The position numbers were made by a program, and so were the translations under genes. The notes under the pieces are model-generated. The model was not told where the DNA came from and searched no databases. It saw only the letters and a list, made by a program, of their open reading frames with translations. This document shows, piece by piece, positions 42,764 through 52,472 of a stretch of DNA of 64,000 nucleotides (the stretch's first letter is position 1; every line of letters begins with the position of its first letter). The DNA comes from Desulforamulus aeronauticus DSM 10349 (GTDB lineage: Bacteria > Bacillota > Desulfotomaculia > Desulfotomaculales > Desulfotomaculaceae): positions 1 to 64,000 of the forward strand of contig NZ_FRAR01000020.1 in assembly GCF_900142375.1 (NCBI RefSeq), written 5' to 3'.

Positions 42764-44701
42764 ATGTTAGGTCAAATGAAATCGGAATATGCTCCAGAGG
42801 AGCAGGTGTTTTATCCTGATTTGTCTTTCTCTGCCCGGGCCAACGTCCGGGACAGCCGCATCTATGATTGGGCAGGGATCGATTACGAAAACTATTGGGC
42901 TGAAGAGGCTAAAAAATTGCATTGGTATCAGCCATGGGATAAAGTACTGGAGTGGCAAAGTCCTTTTGCTGAGTGGTTTGTCGGAGGCAAGTTAAATGCC
43001 TGTGTAAACTGTGTAGACCGTCATCTCAGCAGTTGGTACAGAAATAAAGCGGCCATCATTTTCGAAGGTGAACCGGGAGATCAAGTGGTGCTAACCTATC
43101 AGGATTTGCACCGGGAAGTTAGCAAGTTTGCCAATGTCCTGCGCGGTATGGGTGTGACGAAGGGGAAGGTAGTAACCATCTATATGCCCATGATTCCCGA
43201 GGCAGTTATTGCTATGTTGGCCTGTGCTCGTATTGGTGCGCCCCACAGTTTGGTCTTCGGTGGTTTTTCTGCCGAGGCCCTAAGGGATAGAATTCAAGAC
43301 GCCGAAGCCCGGGTAGTTGTTACCACCGACGCCTGTTGGCGCCGGGGGAAGGCCATCCCTCTAAAACAAAATGTGGATGCGGCCCTGGTAAACTGCACCA
43401 GTGTAGAAAAGGTTGTGGTGGTGCAGCGAACCGGCAGCGAAATATATATGGAATCCGATCGGGATGTTTGGTACCACGAAGTGATGAAAGAAGCCTCAAT
43501 AGCTTGTGAACCGGAAATTATGGATGCCGAGGATACTCTCTTCATTTTATATACCAGTGGTACCACTGGCAAACCTAAGGGGATTGTTCATACAACGGGT
43601 GGTTATTTGACCGGGGTTACCTCCACCCATCGCAATCTTTTTGATCTCAAAGAAGATGATGTTTACTGGTGCACCGCCGATATCGGTTGGATCACTGGCC
43701 ACAGTTACCTGGTATATGGCCCCCTGGCTAACGGTGCCACCGTATTTATGTTTGAAGGAGCACCGGATTATCCAGAGCGGGATCGGTTCTGGGAACTTAT
43801 TGAAAAATACCGGGTGACTCTCTTTTATACAGCACCTACCGCTATCCGTTTGTTTATGAAATGGGGAGAAAGCTATCCCACCAGTAGGGATCTATCCTCC
43901 TTAAGACTGTTAGGGTCTGTAGGGGAACCGATTAACCCCGAAGCCTGGTTGTGGTACCATGAACATATCGGTGGGGGAAAGTGTCCTATCGTAGATACTT
44001 GGTGGCAGACAGAAACTGGTAGTGTGATGGTTGCCCCGCTACCTGGTCTAACTCCTACCAAACCGGGGGCGGCGACCATGTCTTTGCCAGGTGTAGCGGC
44101 AGATGTGGTAAATGAATTGGGCGAATCGGTGAAAGCAGGTGAGAGTGGCTACTTGGTGATTAAAAAACCTTGGCCCTCCATGCTACGTACCATCTATAAA
44201 GATCCTCAGCGTTACGTGGATCAATATTGGAGTCGATTTGAAGGCATGTACTTTACCGGGGACGGTGCCCGTCGAGACAAAGATGGCTATATCTGGGTAT
44301 TGGGACGGGTCGACGATGTGATAAATGTTTCTGGTCACCGTATTGGCACCGCCGAAGTGGAAAGTGCCCTGGTGGAACACCCGGCAGTGGCTGAGGCAGC
44401 GGTAATTGGCCGTAATCATGAGCTGAAAGGGCAGGCTGTATCCGCTTTTGTTACCCTGCGGGAGGGCATTGCCTGGGCTCCGGAATTAGAACGGGATTTA
44501 AAGAGTCATGTAGCCAAAAAAATTGGTGGGTTGGCTAGGCCGGAAGAAATTATCTGCACTTGGGAACTACCCAAGACCCGTAGCGGTAAAATCATGCGCC
44601 GTTTGCTTAAGGACATCGCCGAAGGAAGAGCACTTGGAGATACTTCTACCCTGGCCGATGCTTCAGTAATCAACCAACTCATTCGACAAAAAGACGCGTA
44701 A
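42764..44701 (+). CDS. acsA: Acetyl-CoA synthetase (AMP-forming)
   Basis: 645 residues from ATG 42764 behind GGGAGGGTTTTTC. Activates acetate to acetyl-CoA. Marks: [44 protein letters not shown] (ATP loop, about 265-285), [48 protein letters not shown], and [13 protein letters not shown] with the Lys that is acetylated for control in relatives. Followed by a terminator, then a LytS/LytT-type two-component pair. Confidence 0.94.
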   Translation: MLGQMKSEYAPEEQVFYPDLSFSARANVRDSRIYDWAGIDYENYWAEEAKKLHWYQPWDKVLEWQSPFAEWFVGGKLNACVNCVDRHLSSWYRNKAAIIFEGEPGDQVVLTYQDLHREVSKFANVLRGMGVTKGKVVTIYMPMIPEAVIAMLACARIGAPHSLVFGGFSAEALRDRIQDAEARVVVTTDACWRRGKAIPLKQNVDAALVNCTSVEKVVVVQRTGSEIYMESDRDVWYHEVMKEASIACEPEIMDAEDTLFILYTSGTTGKPKGIVHTTGGYLTGVTSTHRNLFDLKEDDVYWCTADIGWITGHSYLVYGPLANGATVFMFEGAPDYPERDRFWELIEKYRVTLFYTAPTAIRLFMKWGESYPTSRDLSSLRLLGSVGEPINPEAWLWYHEHIGGGKCPIVDTWWQTETGSVMVAPLPGLTPTKPGAATMSLPGVAADVVNELGESVKAGESGYLVIKKPWPSMLRTIYKDPQRYVDQYWSRFEGMYFTGDGARRDKDGYIWVLGRVDDVINVSGHRIGTAEVESALVEHPAVAEAAVIGRNHELKGQAVSAFVTLREGIAWAPELERDLKSHVAKKIGGLARPEEIICTWELPKTRSGKIMRRLLKDIAEGRALGDTSTLADASVINQLIRQKDA

Positions 44702-44710
44702 TCAATTTGG

Positions 44711-44746
44711 AAAGGCAGGTATACATGACCTGCCTTTATTTTTTTG
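44711..44746 (+). terminator. Terminator of acsA
   Basis: Perfect 10-bp stem AAAGGCAGGT / ACCTGCCTTT, 7-base loop, then ATTTTTTTT. Confidence 0.9.
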
Positions 44747-44782
44747 GGAGGAACCACACAAATTTTGTAGAAGAATAATGTT

Positions 44783-46123
44783 ATGAAAAAATTAAGATTA
44801 TTGAGTCAATACCTACACAAAAAAATGGGTTTTCGAGTACCGGAATTGGCCACCCTGCTCCGTTTAGTTGTTGTCCAACTTATACTGGGAGTTATCTTTT
44901 CGTTTTTGTACAGAGACCTGTGGTTGGAGTGGCTGATCTTTTCCTGCTTGAGCTTGCTGGGTTCCTTTGTTGTTTTAGGGTTGCGTCCTTTAAGGCGGAT
45001 GCTGACGGTACGGGTGGATGAAAAATCCTTTGCCCCCACCTTACAAATTGCCAATGAAACCCTACCCTTCTTGCGCCGGGGCTTAAATGAAGAAACGGCC
45101 AATAAAACAGCCGAAATCATTCAAAAAATCAGTGATGTGGCAGCTGTGGCCATTACCGACAGGGAAAAGGTACTGGCCTTTTTGGGGACGGGCTGTGAAA
45201 ATCACCCCGTGGGAGGTTCCATTGTGACTTGGGCCACCCGAGAAGTCCTTGCCACTGGGGAGTTAAAAGTTGTTCAGAACAAGAGTGAATTTAACTGCCC
45301 GGTAAAGGATTGCAACTGTCCTCTGGAGTCGGCTGTCATTGCCCCCTTAATCTGCAAGGGGGAAGTGACGGGTACTGTGAAGCTTTATCAGACCCACAAG
45401 GGACAAATTCCTGGCAGTGTGGTAAAGCTGGCCATTGGAGTAGCTCAACTCCTGGGTGTACAAATGGAACTAGCCGAATTAGACCGACAGTCCCAATTGG
45501 TCACCAAAGCAGAACTAGACGCCTTACAGGCTCAAATTAACCCGCATTTCTTATTTAATACCATTAATACCATCAGTATGTTTACCCGCACCAATCCAGA
45601 GACAGCTCGCCGCTTGCTGATCCGTCTAGCCTCTTTCTTCCGGCATTCTTTAAAACGTCACGGACGTTTTATTACCCTCCAGGAGGAAACGGAATACATC
45701 AATACCTATCTGGTATTGGAAAAGGCTCGTTTTCGGGAAAAGATTCGGGTGGTGCGGAATATAGATAAATCACTACTACACTATCGGATACCGGTTTTAA
45801 CGGTCCAGCCTCTGGTGGAAAATGCCATTCGTCATGGGATTACGCCCAAGGAGGGACAAGGGATGGTGCAAATCTCTGCCCAACTACGAGGGGATGAAAT
45901 AGAGATTGCGATTACGGATGATGGTGTGGGCATACCACCGGAAATTATGCTTAAGATTTTTCAGCCTGGTTTTGGTTCCGGCAGTGGGGTGGGCCTCTCC
46001 AATGTACACGAAAGGTTAAAATTATTGTTTGGCCCGGAACATGGGCTGAATATTGAGAGTGAACAGGGGTTTGGCACCACTGTATGGCTCCGGGTCCCTT
46101 TGGTAGTGCATGATGATGATTAA
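44783..46123 (+). CDS. LytS/YehU-type sensor histidine kinase
   Basis: 446 residues; an in-frame stop lies 13 bases upstream so the ATG at 44783 is the first start, though its ribosome binding site is poor. Two N-terminal membrane segments (about 24-41 and 46-66), a GAF-like domain (about 95-225) with a Cys cluster FNCPVKDCNCP, then the His_kinase region with LQAQINPHFLFNTINTISMF (phospho-His in NPHFLFN) and HATPase (VQPLVENAIRHGI, DDGVGI, GVGLSNVHERL). The cysteine cluster could sense redox or metal. Paired with the LytTR regulator that follows. Confidence 0.9.
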   Translation: MKKLRLLSQYLHKKMGFRVPELATLLRLVVVQLILGVIFSFLYRDLWLEWLIFSCLSLLGSFVVLGLRPLRRMLTVRVDEKSFAPTLQIANETLPFLRRGLNEETANKTAEIIQKISDVAAVAITDREKVLAFLGTGCENHPVGGSIVTWATREVLATGELKVVQNKSEFNCPVKDCNCPLESAVIAPLICKGEVTGTVKLYQTHKGQIPGSVVKLAIGVAQLLGVQMELAELDRQSQLVTKAELDALQAQINPHFLFNTINTISMFTRTNPETARRLLIRLASFFRHSLKRHGRFITLQEETEYINTYLVLEKARFREKIRVVRNIDKSLLHYRIPVLTVQPLVENAIRHGITPKEGQGMVQISAQLRGDEIEIAITDDGVGIPPEIMLKIFQPGFGSGSGVGLSNVHERLKLLFGPEHGLNIESEQGFGTTVWLRVPLVVHDDD

Positions 46124-46155
46124 AAAATTTTTCAAAGAGAAAGGGACGGTTAACA

Positions 46156-46944
46156 GTGACTTTAAAGGCCTTAATTGTTGATGACGAATATCCCGCCCGG
46201 CAGGAATTACGCTACATGTTGGGGAAATTTAATCATATTGAAATCGTCGGGGAGGCCACCAGTGCCACCGAGGCCCTGGCATTAATTAAAGCACTGGATT
46301 ACCAGGTACTGTTTTTAGATATTAACCTGCCAGGCATGAGTGGTTTGCAACTGGGAGCAGTGATTCAAGAACTTGCCCGACCGCCCTTCGTCATTTTTAT
46401 TACAGCCTATGATGAACACGCTTTGGAAGCCTTTGATGTCAATGCCATTGACTATATTTTAAAGCCGATCGACGAGAATCGGTTAAAGAGAGCTATCGAT
46501 CGGGTAATCAAAGCCCAGCAGGAGCGGGAGGGCTGTACGCCCATCCCGGCAGCCGGAATTGTAACCTCGGAAATCTCGAAAACACAAGGGCAACCGGGTG
46601 AGAGCATTAAAATTAACCGGATTCCAGCAGAGAAACAGGGCAAAACTTTCTTGGTAGATATTGGAGATGTTTTTTATGCCTTTACTGAAAGGGATTACGT
46701 CTATATCAAAACCTTTTCTGATAAGCTGTTTACTCGTTTCACCTTAAAGGACCTGGAAGTCAGGCTGGGGGGCGGTATGTTTTTCCGTACGCATCGCTGC
46801 TATATTGTTAACTTACAAAAGGTAAAGGAGATCGTTCCTTTTTTTAACGGTACCTATAATTTAGTGCTGGAAGATAAAGACCGCAGTGAGGTACCGGTTA
46901 GCCGAGCTCAGGCCAAAAAGCTTAGGAAAATATTGGGTTTTTAA
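46156..46944 (+). CDS. LytTR-domain response regulator
   Basis: 262 residues, GTG start behind AAAGGGACGG. Receiver domain (ALIVDDEYPARQELRYML, phospho-acceptor Asp in VLFLDINLPGMSG, Lys in YILKPIDE), about 35-residue linker, then a LytTR DNA-binding domain (FLVDIGDVFYAFTERDYVYIKTF, LEVRLGGGMFFRTHRCYIVNLQKVKEI, VPVSRAQAKKLRKIL). It is the partner of the kinase just upstream; these pairs often sense pyruvate or other small acids and drive a few genes, so acetate or pyruvate sensing near acsA is possible. Confidence 0.92.
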   Translation: MTLKALIVDDEYPARQELRYMLGKFNHIEIVGEATSATEALALIKALDYQVLFLDINLPGMSGLQLGAVIQELARPPFVIFITAYDEHALEAFDVNAIDYILKPIDENRLKRAIDRVIKAQQEREGCTPIPAAGIVTSEISKTQGQPGESIKINRIPAEKQGKTFLVDIGDVFYAFTERDYVYIKTFSDKLFTRFTLKDLEVRLGGGMFFRTHRCYIVNLQKVKEIVPFFNGTYNLVLEDKDRSEVPVSRAQAKKLRKILGF

Positions 46945-46979
46945 GATGGTTCTAGGATAAGGCCCTGGAGGTGGAGGGA

Positions 46980-47351
46980 ATGAAGGGGATTGGTACGGAT
47001 ATTATAGAAATAGAGAGAATTGAGCTGGCCGTAACTCGTTCCGGTCAGCAATTTTTAGACCGGGTGTTTACCCAGGGAGAACAAGAGCATTGCCGTGGTA
47101 AGGTACATTGTCTAGCTGGCCGTTTTGCGGCTAAAGAGGCAATTTTGAAGGCATTAGGCACCGGTCTGCGGGAAATGAGATGGACAAACATCGAAATATT
47201 GCCCAATTATCTAGGGAAACCCGAGGTGAGGCTTTCGGGACCAGCTGAAGAGTTGGCACAGCAAATGGGTATTGTCAGGGTGCTGGTAAGCATCTCCCAT
47301 GATCGGGGCAGAGCAGTGGCATTTGCAGTAGCCGTAGGGGAGGAAGGATAG
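46980..47351 (+). CDS. acpS: Holo-acyl-carrier-protein synthase
   Basis: 123 residues from ATG 46980 with GGAGG eight bases upstream. Transfers 4'-phosphopantetheine from CoA to acyl carrier protein. Marks: [13 protein letters not shown] at the start, [29 protein letters not shown] (Mg2+ and catalytic region), and [15 protein letters not shown] at the end. Followed after 5 bases by the NAD(P)HX repair gene, a common Firmicute pair. Confidence 0.93.
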   Translation: MKGIGTDIIEIERIELAVTRSGQQFLDRVFTQGEQEHCRGKVHCLAGRFAAKEAILKALGTGLREMRWTNIEILPNYLGKPEVRLSGPAEELAQQMGIVRVLVSISHDRGRAVAFAVAVGEEG

Positions 47352-47356
47352 ATAAA

Positions 47357-48910
47357 GTGCGCGTCGTAACAGCAGCAGAAATGAAACAGATAGATCTTCA
47401 GGCCATCGAAAAATACGGCATACCGGGCATTGTCTTGATGGAAAATGCCGGTTGGCGAGTGGTGGAGATTATTGAAGGCATTATTTCTGAGGTCAAAGAC
47501 AAAATAGTTACCATTCTAGTGGGTAAGGGTAATAACGGCGGCGATGGCTTAGTGGTGGCCCGACATCTTTTAAATCGGGGAGTTCAAGTAAAAGTGTTAT
47601 TACTAGCGGACCCAGAAGAATTTCAGGGTGATGCTAGGATCAATCTACATATTTGGCAAAAATTAGGCCAACCCTTTTATCAAGTCAATCAGGTTAATGG
47701 CATTAATATTGTAAAGGTGGCTTTGCTGAATACCCATCTGGTGGTAGATGCCCTTTACGGTACGGGTTTCCGTGGCACAGTCAACGAAAGGGTAGGGCGG
47801 GTTATCGAACTTATCAATGCCAGCAACCTGCCGGTGGTGGCGGTGGATATTCCTTCGGGGTTGGAGGCAGATACGGGGCAAATAAATGGCCCATGCATTA
47901 AAGCTACCCAGACAGTGACCTTTGGCCTACCGAAACTAGGTTTGGTAGTGGAACCCGGTGCCAGCTATGCCGGGAAACTGCATGTGGCAGACATTTCTTT
48001 GCCAAGGGTACTGATCGAAAATAAAGACATTCCGAGGCAGCTGTTAACCAGAGAGTTGGTGTCTTCCTGGTTTAAACCGAGGCTCACTACGGGGCACAAG
48101 GGAACGTACGGTCATGTATTGGTGGTGGCTGGTTCTCGGGGTATGGTTGGAGCAGCCAGAATGACAGCCAAAGGGGCATTAAGGTCTGGTGCCGGATTGG
48201 TTACCTTAGCCTTACCCGGGAACTGTCAACCAATGGTTGCGGCTGCCTTGGATGAAGCTATGACCATAGGACTGCCAGAGACAGCCGAGGGAACCCTGGC
48301 AGGCTCTGCTTTAGAGGAGATCCTGCAGGCCTGTAAGAGAGCGGATGTACTAGCCATTGGTCCGGGTCTTACCACCCAACCGGAAACTGTGGAACTGGTA
48401 AAAACATTGCTGCCTGCCTTGGATATCCCGGTTGTGATAGATGCCGATGCCCTCAACGCCTTGCAGGGAGCCACGGATATCCTCAGTTGCTTAACGGTAC
48501 CCGCGGTAATTACCCCGCATCCCGGTGAGATGGCTCGTTTGTTGGATAGGCCTTTAACGGAGGTGCAGAACGACCGACTGAACGTAGTCTGCAAGGCAGC
48601 CAAAGAGTGGCAGGTGGTAACTATTTTAAAGGGGGCTCGAACCGTTATTGCAGTACCCGGTGGGAAACTTTATATTAATCCTACGGGCAATCCAGGCATG
48701 GCCAGTGGAGGCAGCGGTGATGTCCTCACGGGTGTGGTGGCCGGATTGATGGCACAGGGTTTAACACCCGAACAGTCTGCAGCCGCCGCAACTTTTTTAC
48801 ACGGGTTGGCTGGAGATTTGGCTGCGGAACGCCTGGGGCAGCGTAGTGCTTTGGCGGGAGATCTTTTAACCCATCTGCCGACAGCTATTCAAGAATTAAA
48901 GATATCCTAA
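47357..48910 (+). CDS. nnrD: Bifunctional NAD(P)HX epimerase/dehydratase
   Basis: 517 residues, GTG start behind GGAAGGATAGATAAA. Repairs hydrated NADH/NADPH. N-terminal YjeF epimerase domain (1-215: VLMENAGWRVVEII, VGKGNNGGDGLVVARHL, DALYGTGFRGTV) and C-terminal ADP-dependent carbohydrate-kinase-like dehydratase (about 230-510: GTYGHVLVVAGSRGMVGAARM, AIGPGLTTQ, VIDADALNAL, ITPHPGEMARLL, NPTGNPGMASGGSGDVLTGVVAGL). Full two-domain form. Named after the dehydratase half of the NnrE-NnrD fusion. Confidence 0.93.
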   Translation: MRVVTAAEMKQIDLQAIEKYGIPGIVLMENAGWRVVEIIEGIISEVKDKIVTILVGKGNNGGDGLVVARHLLNRGVQVKVLLLADPEEFQGDARINLHIWQKLGQPFYQVNQVNGINIVKVALLNTHLVVDALYGTGFRGTVNERVGRVIELINASNLPVVAVDIPSGLEADTGQINGPCIKATQTVTFGLPKLGLVVEPGASYAGKLHVADISLPRVLIENKDIPRQLLTRELVSSWFKPRLTTGHKGTYGHVLVVAGSRGMVGAARMTAKGALRSGAGLVTLALPGNCQPMVAAALDEAMTIGLPETAEGTLAGSALEEILQACKRADVLAIGPGLTTQPETVELVKTLLPALDIPVVIDADALNALQGATDILSCLTVPAVITPHPGEMARLLDRPLTEVQNDRLNVVCKAAKEWQVVTILKGARTVIAVPGGKLYINPTGNPGMASGGSGDVLTGVVAGLMAQGLTPEQSAAAATFLHGLAGDLAAERLGQRSALAGDLLTHLPTAIQELKIS

Positions 48911-48942
48911 AGGGGAGTGCACGAAACTTGTGCACTCCTTTT
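48911..48942 (+). terminator. Terminator of the acpS-nnrD transcript
   Basis: GGAGTGCAC / GTGCACTCC stem, 7-base loop, TTTT tail. It forms the left edge of repeat copy B, like the terminator of copy A. Confidence 0.85.
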
Positions 48943-49075
48943 ATGATAGTAGGGGTGAACTTCGTTCGTCCAGATGAATTACCTGCGGGCTACATAGTGT
49001 GTATCAAAATAGCGGACGACCACAGGTCGGCCCCTTCTACGACACAACATCGCTTCATTGTGCAATAGACCTTTT
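48911..49075. repeat. Dispersed structured repeat, copy B
   Basis: Matches copy A (30038-30203) from the terminator through GTAGGGGTGAACTTCGTTCG, GTGTGTATCAAAATAGCGG, ACGACCACAGGTCGGCCCC and ACATCGCTTCATTGTG. Differences cluster in the loops; the right part (CACAACATCG ... TGTGCAA) recurs as copy C at 58368-58404. Confidence 0.75.
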
Positions 49076-49212
49076 TAGAGAGTATAAAAATTAATTATTT
49101 TATGTTAACTTTGTGTAACAAGGGGTGAATTTTTTAAAGATTGTTAATTGTGTAAAAAAATCTTTCCGTTTATGGCAAGAGAACTTTCCGAATATATGAA
49201 ATATTATCAATG

Positions 49213-49236
49213 ATGTGGAAATATAATGTTCCACAT
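49213..49236. promoter_or_regulatory. Inverted repeat upstream of ald, candidate activator site
   Basis: Perfect ATGTGGAA-N8-TTCCACAT, about 70 bases upstream of the -24 element of ald. Arms differ from the ATTAATG site near 25456, though the 8-base spacing is the same. Confidence 0.6.
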
Positions 49237-49293
49237 GGTGAAAAGCTCGTCTAAAGATGGGGTTTTTTCAGGATATTTTCCTCGATTTCTTTT

Positions 49294-49309
49294 TGGCATA
49301 GTTTTTGCG
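49294..49309 (+). promoter_or_regulatory. Sigma-54 (-24/-12) promoter of ald
   Basis: TGGCAT-AGTTT-TTGCG with GG and GC separated by 10 bases. The transcript would start near 49320, about 45 bases before the ald GTG. Confidence 0.8.
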
Positions 49310-49365
49310 TTTTCTTGTGGTGTAGAAATATTCAATCAATGAACATCATAGAGGAGGAGATTTAC

Positions 49366-50481
49366 GTGATTGTAGGAGTACCAAAGGAAATAAAAAACAA
49401 TGAAAACCGTGTAGCCATGACACCAGCCGGTGTAAAGGCTATGATCGACAATGGCCACCAAGTAATTATTGAAACCAACGCTGGTTTGGGCAGCGGCATT
49501 ACCAATGAAGAATATATCGCTGCTGGTGCAAAAATTGCGGCTACAGCGAAAGAAGTATTCGATGGTTCCGACATGATTATGAAAGTTAAAGAACCCTTAA
49601 AACAAGAATATGATCTGTTCAAAGAAGGCCAACTTCTCTTTACCTATTTACACCTTGCTCCCGAACCGGAACTGACAGCAGCCTTGCTGGAAAAGAAAGT
49701 AACCGGTATTGCTTATGAAACCATTCAATTGGATAACGGCGCACTGCCCCTGCTCTCTCCCATGTCTGAAGTAGCCGGACGTATGTCTGTTCAAATCGGT
49801 GCCCATTTGCTGGAAAAAACCTTTGGTGGTAAAGGTGTTCTGCTGGGTGGCGTACCAGGTGTTCCTGCTGCCAAGGTTGTTGTTGTGGGCGGCGGTATTG
49901 TAGGAACCAACGCAGCTAAAATGGCAATGGGTTTAGGTGCTGATGTCACCATTATTGATGTTAGTGTTGATCGTCTCCGTTATTTAGATGATATTTTTGG
50001 TGGACGGATTAAGACCATGATGTCTAACAGCTACAATATCGCGGCAGCTGTAAAAGAAGCAGACCTGTTAGTAGGTGCTGTATTAATTCCTGGAGCTAAG
50101 GCACCCAAATTAGTAAAAGAAGACATGGTAAAAACAATGAAACCGGGGTCCGTTATTGTAGACGTAGCCATTGACCAAGGCGGCTCGATCGAAACCATTG
50201 ACCGGGTAACCACACACGACAATCCTTCCTATGAAAAGTACGGTGTAGTTCACTATTCTGTAGCCAATATGCCGGGTGCGGTAGCTCGTACTTCCACCTA
50301 TGCGTTGACCAATGTGACCCTGCCCTATGCTGTTCAATTAGCCAATAAAGGTTGGGTTCAAGCAGTAAAAGATAATGGTGCTCTGGCTAAAGGGGTTAAC
50401 GTGGCAGCTGGTAAGTGTACCTATAAGGCAGTAGCTGACGACTTAAAACTACCTTTTACCCCACTTGCTGATGTATTATAA
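49366..50481 (+). CDS. ald: Alanine dehydrogenase
   Basis: 371 residues from GTG 49366 with GAGGAGGAGATTTAC upstream; the in-frame codons back to 49315 lack a site. Converts L-alanine to pyruvate, ammonia and NADH. Marks: [22 protein letters not shown] at the start, MKVKEPL with catalytic-type Lys, FTYLHLA with His, and [28 protein letters not shown] (NAD Rossmann, about 167-195). The length is the family norm. A sigma-54 promoter implies activation by an enhancer-binding protein. Confidence 0.95.
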   Translation: MIVGVPKEIKNNENRVAMTPAGVKAMIDNGHQVIIETNAGLGSGITNEEYIAAGAKIAATAKEVFDGSDMIMKVKEPLKQEYDLFKEGQLLFTYLHLAPEPELTAALLEKKVTGIAYETIQLDNGALPLLSPMSEVAGRMSVQIGAHLLEKTFGGKGVLLGGVPGVPAAKVVVVGGGIVGTNAAKMAMGLGADVTIIDVSVDRLRYLDDIFGGRIKTMMSNSYNIAAAVKEADLLVGAVLIPGAKAPKLVKEDMVKTMKPGSVIVDVAIDQGGSIETIDRVTTHDNPSYEKYGVVHYSVANMPGAVARTSTYALTNVTLPYAVQLANKGWVQAVKDNGALAKGVNVAAGKCTYKAVADDLKLPFTPLADVL

Positions 50482-50511
50482 GCCTACTAATTGAAGATGA
50501 TATTAAAATAC

Positions 50512-50541
50512 GCTTGGCTTCGGCCAAGCACTTTCTTTTAG
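50512..50541 (+). terminator. Terminator of ald
   Basis: GCTTGGC-TTCG-GCCAAGC tetraloop hairpin followed by ACTTTCTTTT. Confidence 0.85.
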
Positions 50542-50595
50542 TGTGTGTTACAATAAAAAGGAATTTTATCAATTTGAATTGGCAGGTGAACCAAC

Positions 50596-51717
50596 ATGTC
50601 TGAACCCATTTGGGCAGAGGTTACCTTAGCAAATATTCGGCATAACCTAAAGGAAGTAAGAAAATTAGTTGGTACAGAGCGGGAAATCATGGCTGTGGTC
50701 AAGGCCAATGGATATGGTCATGGAGCAGTCCAGGTGGCTAAGGCTGCACTGGAGGCAGGGGCCACTCGCCTAGCTGTGGCGAGGCTTTGTGAGGCCCTTG
50801 AACTACGAGAGATAGGCATTGAGGCACCTATTTTAATCTTTGGTTTTCTGACCAGGGAGCAGATGGAACAGGCCTTGCAGCAGCAGTTAACCATAACTCT
50901 CTATCGCTTGGATATGGCGGAACAGTTGGCAGAACTGGCCGAAGTAGCTGGTATCCCAGCCCGGGTACACCTAAAGGTGGATACTGGTATGGGACGCCTG
51001 GGATTTTCGGGTGGTGAGAAGGGTGTAAGGGAAATAAAGCAAGTTTGCTCTTTGCCGGGCTTACTCTGTGAAGGAATCTATACCCACTTTGCAGCAGCGG
51101 ATGAAACCGATAAAACCTATACACGCTGGCAATTAGACCGGTTTTTGTCCCTGCTGGATGAACTTAAACTGCAGGGTATTACCTTTCCCCTGCGTCACTC
51201 AGCCAATAGTGCAGCGATTATTGATTTCCCAGATGCTTACCTGGATATGGTGCGGCCAGGCATTATTATGTATGGCTTATACCCCTCAGCAGAGGTGGAT
51301 CATAATAAAATTAAGCTGCGCCCAGCCATGAGCCTAAAGGCTCGGATTGCCCATTTAAAAGAAGTAACTGTGGGCACCAAGATTAGTTATGGCTGTACCT
51401 ACATGGTGCCAAAGGATACCGTAATTGCCTCCTTGCCTCTGGGCTATGCTGATGGGTACCCTCGGGTGCTATCCTCCCGAGGCCAAGTGTTGGTAAAGGG
51501 CCAACGGGCCCCTGTGGTGGGACGAGTCTGCATGGACCAGTGTATGGTGGATGTGGGTGAAATTCCTGGGGTAAAGGTTAATGATGAGGTAATTATCTTT
51601 GGTCAAAGGGATCATGATATACTACCAGTAGAAGAAGTGGCTGCCTGGTCGGGCACCATCAACTACGAAGTGGTGTGCTGGGTGGGGAGCCGTGTACCCC
51701 GTTTTTATACCGACTAA
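50596..51717 (+). CDS. alr: Alanine racemase
   Basis: 373 residues, ATG behind GGCAGGTGAACCAAC. Interconverts L- and D-alanine for peptidoglycan. Marks: AVVKANGYGHGAVQVA with PLP Lys36, VHLKVDTGMGRLGF, RHSANSAAIID, MVRPGIIMYGLYP, KISYGCTYMVPKD with the second catalytic Tyr, VGRVCMDQCMVDVG. Just downstream of ald, so both enzymes act on the alanine pool; an ANTAR regulator follows by 14 bases. Confidence 0.95.
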   Translation: MSEPIWAEVTLANIRHNLKEVRKLVGTEREIMAVVKANGYGHGAVQVAKAALEAGATRLAVARLCEALELREIGIEAPILIFGFLTREQMEQALQQQLTITLYRLDMAEQLAELAEVAGIPARVHLKVDTGMGRLGFSGGEKGVREIKQVCSLPGLLCEGIYTHFAAADETDKTYTRWQLDRFLSLLDELKLQGITFPLRHSANSAAIIDFPDAYLDMVRPGIIMYGLYPSAEVDHNKIKLRPAMSLKARIAHLKEVTVGTKISYGCTYMVPKDTVIASLPLGYADGYPRVLSSRGQVLVKGQRAPVVGRVCMDQCMVDVGEIPGVKVNDEVIIFGQRDHDILPVEEVAAWSGTINYEVVCWVGSRVPRFYTD

Positions 51718-51731
51718 TTAGGAGACGGTTT

Positions 51732-52313
51732 ATGCAGAGAAGGATCGTCATTGCCAGTGGAGACAATAACGAACTGACACAATTAAGGCAAATCATAACC
51801 AGACAGGGCTACCGGGTTGTGGCCGAAGCCACCAGCGGCATGAACGCCCTGAAGGCTGTGCGTTCCACAACTCCGGAGGTTGTACTGCTGGATGATCGCC
51901 TACCGGTGCTGGATGGTATGCAGGTGGCCAAAATCCTTACCGAAGAACATCTGGCGCCTGCCATATTAATGATCTCCCAGGGCAACAAAGGGCTGGTTGA
52001 AAGGGCCAGAGATGTCACCGCAGCCTTTCTGATGAGACCCTATCTGGATGACCACCTCTATGCGGCCATAGAAAGTGCAGCCGCCTCCCATAGAAGAATT
52101 GTCCAGTTGCATGAGCGACTAAATGAACTACAGGAGACGATCAAGTCTAGAAAAATAATCGAACGGGCTAAGGGAATCCTCATTAAACAAAGGGGCTTTT
52201 CCGAAGAACAGGCCTATAAGATGATTCAGCAAACAGCCATGAAAAAACGTACCAGTATGAAGGCCGTAGCAGAAGCCATCATTACAAACTACGAAATAAG
52301 CAAACCTCTTTGA
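51732..52313 (+). CDS. ANTAR-domain response regulator
   Basis: 193 residues from ATG 51732 behind TTAGGAGACGGTTT. Receiver-like domain (1-120): RRIVIASGDNNELTQLRQII, EVVLLDDRLPVLDGMQ with phospho-acceptor Asp, MRPYLDDHL with Arg where Lys is usual; coiled-coil linker; ANTAR domain at the end (KIIERAKGILIKQRGFSEEQAYKMIQQTAMKKRTSMKAVAEAII), which binds paired-hexaloop RNA to prevent termination. The acidic pocket and Lys are degenerate, so it may not be phosphorylated. Targets are unknown. Confidence 0.88.
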   Translation: MQRRIVIASGDNNELTQLRQIITRQGYRVVAEATSGMNALKAVRSTTPEVVLLDDRLPVLDGMQVAKILTEEHLAPAILMISQGNKGLVERARDVTAAFLMRPYLDDHLYAAIESAAASHRRIVQLHERLNELQETIKSRKIIERAKGILIKQRGFSEEQAYKMIQQTAMKKRTSMKAVAEAIITNYEISKPL

Positions 52314-52341
52314 TCCCTGGGATAACCCGGGGATTTTTTTT
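52313..52341 (+). terminator. Intrinsic terminator
   Basis: ATCCCTGGG / CCCGGGGAT stem with one G-T pair, 4-base loop and eight T, directly at the stop codon of the ANTAR gene. Confidence 0.9.
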
Positions 52342-52472
52342 GGCGAAAAACCCAAAGGCCAATGGCCAATTATTTATTACTCAATAGTGGTAATAAATAA
52401 TAAATCCCTTGTAACAGAACCCCCTCCTTCCCCGTCTTATAGGTAAAGTTTTACGATAAGGAGTGTGTTCCT

